A DNA stretch of 26,434 nt from CAZPLZ01 sp964587525 (GTDB lineage Bacteria; Oederibacteriota; CAKKQC01), in contig CAZPLZ010000017.1 in NCBI GenBank assembly GCA_964587525.1, positions 1 through 26,434 of the forward strand. The letters run 5' to 3'. Positions 22,512 to 26,434 of the stretch are shown in pieces. Both the position numbers and the translations under genes were made by a program. The stretch's first letter is position 1; each line of letters starts with the position of its first letter. Under the pieces are notes generated by a model. The model was not told the DNA's origin. It did not search any database and saw only the letters and a list, made by a program, of their open reading frames with translations.

Positions 22512-23431
22512 CGGGCGGTCACCGGCCGCCTCTGGTGTGTGCTCCGCAGGCGGTGAAAGGCATCGGGGTCAGTGAGAACCTCGTGGGGCCGCTTCTGGCT
22601 GCGGACAAGGAAATCTGCCTCGGGCGGATAGCAGGCGATCGGTACATCCTCCGATGGCACCGCTTCGCCCGCCAGCCGGGTGATGGACGCATTGGTGGGC
22701 AGCGAGGCGTTCTGGTAGCGCAGGTCCATGGCCCAGCGCACGATATCCGAATTGTTTTCAAAGCTTGCATGGGGCGTGCGGTTGGTCAGGAGGAGCACGC
22801 CGCCTTTGCTTACGGGCACGCAGGTGCGCTCACCTTCCGGCATGTCTTCCCCGGAAATTTCCAGGTAAGGCTTGCCAAGACGTTGCCGGTGCCGCACCAC
22901 CGGACCCAAGTGCACGCGGGGGACGACCCACATGCACCCACGCTCCTCGGTCGCATCCACCAGGGGGATCCAAACCGTCAGCACCAGCGCATGGTCGCAG
23001 TATGGCTCAAAGTAGCCAGAGTCCTGGTGCCACGGGACCGGTCCCTTGATGTGACCGGGCACCTTCGGCCGCAGCCGGTAGACACTGCTGGCGATCAGCT
23101 CTGGCCCGCAGAGCGATTCGGCGATGTCAAGCAGCCGGGGATGCCGGATCAGGTTGAAAAACGCCGGACCGCTCAGGCTGCCATCCCAAATGGACGCGGC
23201 AATCTCGTCTGTCTCACGGCAGATCAGGGCCAGGCGATGTTCGAAGCCAGCTTCCTCATACGTGCGGCTGAGCTTGCCCTGGGCCACCAGCGCCCGGGCC
23301 TTCTCGCCGATCACCGCGGTGATCTCGTCGATCACCGGCTGAAGGTCGGCCGGTGCGAAAACCCCCTCCAACACCAAGTACCCCTCGCGCCGGAAGAGCT
23401 CGATCTGCTCTGAAGAAAGTGTTTTCGACAT
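22502..23431 (-). CDS. Phytanoyl-CoA dioxygenase (PhyH) family protein 2
   Basis: This second 2-oxoglutarate/Fe(II) oxygenase has 309 aa from the ATG at 23431. LFRREGYLVLEGVFAPADL is the PhyH N-terminal signature. Iron ligands are His135 and Asp137 (VPWHQDSGYFEPY) and His221 (NRTPHASFENNSD); Arg232 (IVRWAMDLRYQ) would bind 2-oxoglutarate. GCMWVVPRVHLG is the usual turn motif. A TTG at 23512 would add 27 Gly/Arg-rich residues before the fold and touches its own SD-like AGGAGGGG, so the later ATG is preferred, although its SD (ACGGG) is weak. It is 87 bp downstream of the GH9 gene. It differs clearly from the neighbouring PhyH protein, so this is not a recent duplication. Confidence 0.9.
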   Translation of the reverse strand: MSKTLSSEQIELFRREGYLVLEGVFAPADLQPVIDEITAVIGEKARALVAQGKLSRTYEEAGFEHRLALICRETDEIAASIWDGSLSGPAFFNLIRHPRLLDIAESLCGPELIASSVYRLRPKVPGHIKGPVPWHQDSGYFEPYCDHALVLTVWIPLVDATEERGCMWVVPRVHLGPVVRHRQRLGKPYLEISGEDMPEGERTCVPVSKGGVLLLTNRTPHASFENNSDIVRWAMDLRYQNASLPTNASITRLAGEAVPSEDVPIACYPPEADFLVRSQKRPHEVLTDPDAFHRLRSTHQRRPVTARWS

Positions 23432-23518
23432 CCCGTTCAGCCCATCTTGACCCGGACGCGCACCCCAATGCAACCGTCTACCACCACCTTGTGATTGGGC
23501 GGCCGGCGTCAACCCCTC

Positions 23519-25720
23519 CTACGTCCCAGCTTGCCCCGCTGCGTTCATGAACAGCATCAGCGCCACCATCTGCACCTGGTAGACATCCATTCTGAACTCG
23601 GTGGCAGAGGCAAACGGGTACATGTCCGCGAAGCAGCGAAGCTTTGGAATCTGCTCCGCGGACGGGAACATAGTTCCAAAGTAATGGTCGCGCATCCAGG
23701 CGTCTTCTTTCGCTGTGTCGGGCGACTGTGGGCCGAAAACCATGATGCCCGGCACCGGCTCCGGAATGCCGTCAGTCATCTGGGGAATGTGCAAGTTGTT
23801 CACCGGCGACCGCTTCCCCACCCCGGTGATCCAGCACATGTTCAGCGGGTTGACCCCCAACCAGGTGTCGGCCTCATGCACCATGGCGTCCCGGTATCTC
23901 TTCTCTCCCAGCGCCAGGTAGGCGCGCATCAAAGGCTCGTGGTAGTCAGCGGCGCCGCCAAAGCCCCACCAGATCTCCGGGTTGTACCGAGCCACCCGAT
24001 AGCCGTACTGCCCGATGAATCCCAGCATCTTCTCGGCTGCCCGCCTGAGGGCCCTCCGCGCAACCTCAAGGGCCCGCGCATCCAACTCAATCTCTCCCGC
24101 TGTTGCATAGCTGAAGGTTGCGTACTGCAGGCGCCAGTCACTCCAGCCCGCCAGATCAATCTCAGCATCCTCCAGGAGCCGGAAATGCTTCAAGAAATCC
24201 CTGTGGTAGCGTTTCTCCCCCGTGGCACGGTAAAGCTCGATGGCACCTTGAGCCCACAGGTCATCAGGCTGAGCAGGCTTATCGACATCGGCAACCTTCA
24301 ACGCAGCCGCGTTTCTCTTCGCATACGCGTAGGCTTTCCGGGCGTGCTTAAGATACCGTGCCACCGCAGCCTTCTGGCCAGCTCGCTTGAAGGCCCGAGC
24401 AAGCTTGGCCGCCGGGGCTGCAAAAAGAAGCGAGCTCATGGGCTCTGGCTGGGTCACGTACATGGGTTGGGCGTTTTCCCTGGCGCTGTCGGGCCCCACA
24501 CCCCAGTTGGGGTGTTCCGTCGTTTCGATCATGCCTCTTACGCCGCCATCCGCGCCTTGCATCCGGATGCCCCAATCGATCACCCAGCGGGCCTCGTCCA
24601 GGATATCCGGAACGCCATTGCCGCTTTCCGGGATGTTGAACTGTTTATCCGCAAACGCGTCAGGGAAGGCTTCATAGATTTCCAGCAGCTTGGTGGCGAC
24701 CACAAAGTGCCTGCTGTCGCGGTCGTAATCCCCCGCGTCATGATACCCGCCCCAGACGTTCTTGAGATACCGGCCAGTGGCCTGTCGCGGAAGTTCCTGA
24801 AAGGGATTGCTATTGACGAATTGCTTGTAACCTGAAATCTCCACACGGCCCCGGTGGCACGGGCTGGGCCGAACCCACCGGGTAAATTCCGGCGTAAGGG
24901 CGATCCCGCAGCGCTGGTGGTAGAGAGAACGAAAGGCCAGCGTGGCGATCTCCTGGTAAACATCCCTGGCGATTCGAAACTCGAAACTGGCTCCCACACC
25001 TGGCACCACGACCACGTACCGGCCCGGTGTCTTAAAGGGAGAGAAGTCCAGCTCGTGGAGCTCTTCTCCGTGCATTTCCCTTGCCACGGCCCGGGAAGCA
25101 GCCCTTCCGGTGAAGACTCGCTTTCGAGTATCCAGGTCGTACAGGTAGAAGTCCCCGAGTCGGTCTTTCAATTCAAGCGTGCCCAGGCTGCCAAGCCAGT
25201 CTCCCACATAGGCAATCTTGACAGCCTCCTGGGGAAGGTAACCGTACTGGTTGACCTTGACCGCAGCGGAGGTGTGCAGGTCTCCCCGATAGGCCAGCGA
25301 GATTGGCTTGCGGTCCTGGATATCCCTGACCCGGATTTCGTAGGGACGCCCCGACTTAAGGGGCCGGGGAAGCACAAGATAAATCGTGTGCAGCTTGAGG
25401 GCGCCAAAGCCGCGTTTCCCAATGAGCATGTCGTAGCCCCGGGACCAGCGGCCAACCTTCAGTGGATGCCGTGGAGTTTGGTAATAAGGGTCCCTTTTGG
25501 ATTGAACCGTGAATCTCCGGGGATCCAGCCTGCCGTGAGCTTCGAAGCTCTCCTCGTCATAAAAATTGAGGCCAACGATGCCGGGCGTCTCAATAAAAAT
25601 CTTAGGTTCGACCTTGGGAGGCTCATCACGCCGGTCCGGGGAGCCATACTGCTCAGCTCCTACAGTGGAAATGCGTAGGACCAGAAGGGCTATGGCCAGG
25701 ACGCTCATCTTTGGTCCCAT
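23519..25720 (-). CDS. Glycoside hydrolase family 9 protein with N-terminal Ig-like domain
   Basis: The start at 25720 opens a signal peptide (MGPKMSVLAIALLVLRISTVGA); the ATG at 25783 would put 21 non-secretory residues in front. An Ig-like CelD_N-type domain (about 150-250, VNQYGYLPQEAVKIAYV) precedes the (alpha/alpha)6 catalytic barrel. NVWGGYHDAGDYDRDSRHF supplies the catalytic Asp pair (328 and 331), and TEFRMDVYQ near the C-terminus supplies the acid Glu (about 708). FNIPESGNGVPDILDEARW is strongly family-typical. The PHHR motif of classical cellulases is replaced by KRSPVNNLHIPQ, so the substrate may not be cellulose. The export signal and position suggest a periplasmic or secreted sugar hydrolase working with the downstream oxygenases and phosphoesterase. 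Confidence 0.9.
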   Translation of the reverse strand: MGPKMSVLAIALLVLRISTVGAEQYGSPDRRDEPPKVEPKIFIETPGIVGLNFYDEESFEAHGRLDPRRFTVQSKRDPYYQTPRHPLKVGRWSRGYDMLIGKRGFGALKLHTIYLVLPRPLKSGRPYEIRVRDIQDRKPISLAYRGDLHTSAAVKVNQYGYLPQEAVKIAYVGDWLGSLGTLELKDRLGDFYLYDLDTRKRVFTGRAASRAVAREMHGEELHELDFSPFKTPGRYVVVVPGVGASFEFRIARDVYQEIATLAFRSLYHQRCGIALTPEFTRWVRPSPCHRGRVEISGYKQFVNSNPFQELPRQATGRYLKNVWGGYHDAGDYDRDSRHFVVATKLLEIYEAFPDAFADKQFNIPESGNGVPDILDEARWVIDWGIRMQGADGGVRGMIETTEHPNWGVGPDSARENAQPMYVTQPEPMSSLLFAAPAAKLARAFKRAGQKAAVARYLKHARKAYAYAKRNAAALKVADVDKPAQPDDLWAQGAIELYRATGEKRYHRDFLKHFRLLEDAEIDLAGWSDWRLQYATFSYATAGEIELDARALEVARRALRRAAEKMLGFIGQYGYRVARYNPEIWWGFGGAADYHEPLMRAYLALGEKRYRDAMVHEADTWLGVNPLNMCWITGVGKRSPVNNLHIPQMTDGIPEPVPGIMVFGPQSPDTAKEDAWMRDHYFGTMFPSAEQIPKLRCFADMYPFASATEFRMDVYQVQMVALMLFMNAAGQAGT

Positions 25721-25800
25721 TTCATGGTTGCAGAAGACACCGTAGCACGAAAGCAGATCCCTCCTCAAAATGGCGGCGCCCACGAGGTGCCAAATCCTGG

Positions 25801-25829
25801 TGGTCAGGCTACAGCACTCTGGCTATACT
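25801..25829 (+). promoter_or_regulatory. Promoter predicting a leaderless mRNA for the Panacea gene
   Basis: TGGTCA (25801-25806) and TATACT (25824-25829) are separated by 17 bp. Seven bases past the -10 box is the G of the GTG at 25836, so transcription should begin at the start codon. No SD precedes that codon. Confidence 0.6.
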
Positions 25830-25835
25830 GAAACT

Positions 25836-26434
25836 GTGACCATCCTTCGTTACCCTTTTGACACGCGCCGGTTCTGCCAAGCCATCAACTATCTCCTAAC
25901 GCGGTGTGGCCCCAAAAATCGGGGAGAGATTGGGAAGCTCCTCTACTTCGTTGACAGATACCACTATGTCCGGTTTGGAAGGCCAGTCGCCGGTGGAGCC
26001 TACCACGCCTTGCCGTATGGTCCCGTTCCTTCCGTTGCCCTTGACATCCTTGAAGATTTTGAAAGAGCCGTGATCGACATACAGGCCAACCTCCACCAGG
26101 TTGACCCTGAGATTGTCGAAGCTCTCAAAACCTACGTCACCGTTACACCTTCTCAGCCATATAACATCTACCGTCCGAAGGAGGGACCATCGCACGACTA
26201 CTTGTCAGAGTCCGATTTCGAAGCACTCAGATTTGTTGCCGAAAAATATGGACGGCTAAGTTTTTGGGATCTCTCCCGCCTATCACATGAACATGTGGCC
26301 CAGAAAAAAACGATAGAACCCGGAGAAATTAACTACATGCTCTTCTTTGAAGATGAACCTGGAGCCAGCGAGGACGTCAAGTCTTATATCATGCTCCACG
26401 AAGGGGCCGACACCGAACAACCTCAGGCCGCTTA
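25836..26434 (+). CDS. Panacea-domain (DUF4065, SocA-like) protein, cut at the window edge
   Basis: The frame is open from GTG 25836 for 199 codons and ends in TA, the first two bases of a likely stop, so the gene is probably complete but for one base. The fold is recognised by FCQAINYLLTRCGPKNRGEI, LLYFVDRYHYVRFGRPVAGG, AYHALPYGPVPSVALDIL and LSESDFEALRFVAEKYG, the standard Panacea pattern. Panacea proteins serve as antitoxins of many unrelated toxins and as adaptors of the SocA type that bring a partner to a protease. The toxin would be expected just downstream, outside this window. It diverges from the GH9 operon. The family is clear; the role as antitoxin is inferred from other systems. 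Confidence 0.88.
   Translation, partial: MTILRYPFDTRRFCQAINYLLTRCGPKNRGEIGKLLYFVDRYHYVRFGRPVAGGAYHALPYGPVPSVALDILEDFERAVIDIQANLHQVDPEIVEALKTYVTVTPSQPYNIYRPKEGPSHDYLSESDFEALRFVAEKYGRLSFWDLSRLSHEHVAQKKTIEPGEINYMLFFEDEPGASEDVKSYIMLHEGADTEQPQAA

Noticed and set aside
22535..24835. Long plus-strand frames opposite PhyH 2 and GH9 (292 and 446 codons)
   Set aside because: Both are mirror frames of clear enzymes with catalytic motifs on the minus strand.
1..26434. Integrase, transposase or IS ends
   Set aside because: No recombinase motif, terminal inverted repeat or target duplication was seen; the mobile character of the left part rests only on gene content.

Overview
The window reads as a mosaic from an uncultured-type, fairly GC-rich Gram-negative bacterium. 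Lipoprotein and Sec signal peptides, an outer-membrane PorV/PorQ-type barrel fused to a CsgG-like domain, Kelch/CARDB-like secreted proteins and a GH9 enzyme suggest a candidate-phylum-type genome (Elusimicrobiota-, Omnitrophota- or Planctomycetota-like). That placement is inference; no rRNA or ribosomal protein gene is present to settle it. Almost every gene lies on the minus strand. The plus-strand exceptions are an unknown gene at 2988-4121, an XRE regulator at 13241-13459 and a Panacea-domain gene that runs off the right edge.

Left part (1-5.9 kb), mobile-element-like. A minus-strand replication cassette encodes a stand-alone Prim-Pol-type domain, a CHC2 zinc-finger primase-type protein and a DUF3631-like ATPase cut by the window edge. 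The last two overlap by 4 bp. A hairpin sits directly before the ribosome binding site of the first gene. An ArdC-like antirestriction-family protein and two small proteins with strong ribosome binding sites follow. The Prim-Pol-like and ArdC-like proteins have lost their key catalytic residues, and the ATPase has an atypical Walker B.

Middle-left (5.9-13.8 kb). A HEAT-repeat protein appears to start at a CTG codon behind a strong Shine-Dalgarno sequence. Five tightly packed minus-strand genes (13092 down to 7302) encode a coiled-coil/TM protein, a secreted TPR protein with an Ala-rich immunity-protein-like region, a six-Kelch secreted protein with a FlgD-like C-terminus, the PorV-CsgG fusion and a small coupled protein. 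This looks like one cell-envelope system. A divergent XRE regulator with a 19-bp dyad lies at its head.

Middle-right (14.1-18.9 kb), an apparently AT-richer accessory island. Two coupled genes each carry an RxxxxH HEPN RNase motif (235 and 483 aa), followed upstream by a DUF5677-like protein. This is the best candidate here for an undescribed defence or abortive-infection module. A secreted protein of unknown function comes next, bracketed by imperfect ~44-bp direct repeats. The island ends in two decayed tRNA-like sequences, Leu(CAA)-like on plus and Ser(CGA)-like on minus, a plausible junction between mobile and chromosomal DNA.

Right part (19.0-26.4 kb), probably chromosomal. Four minus-strand genes encode a GH9 enzyme, two phytanoyl-CoA-dioxygenase-family proteins and a beta-propeller/phosphoesterase lipoprotein. 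Divergent from them is a Panacea (DUF4065) gene whose promoter predicts a leaderless mRNA. No integrase, transposase, CRISPR array or rRNA gene was found.
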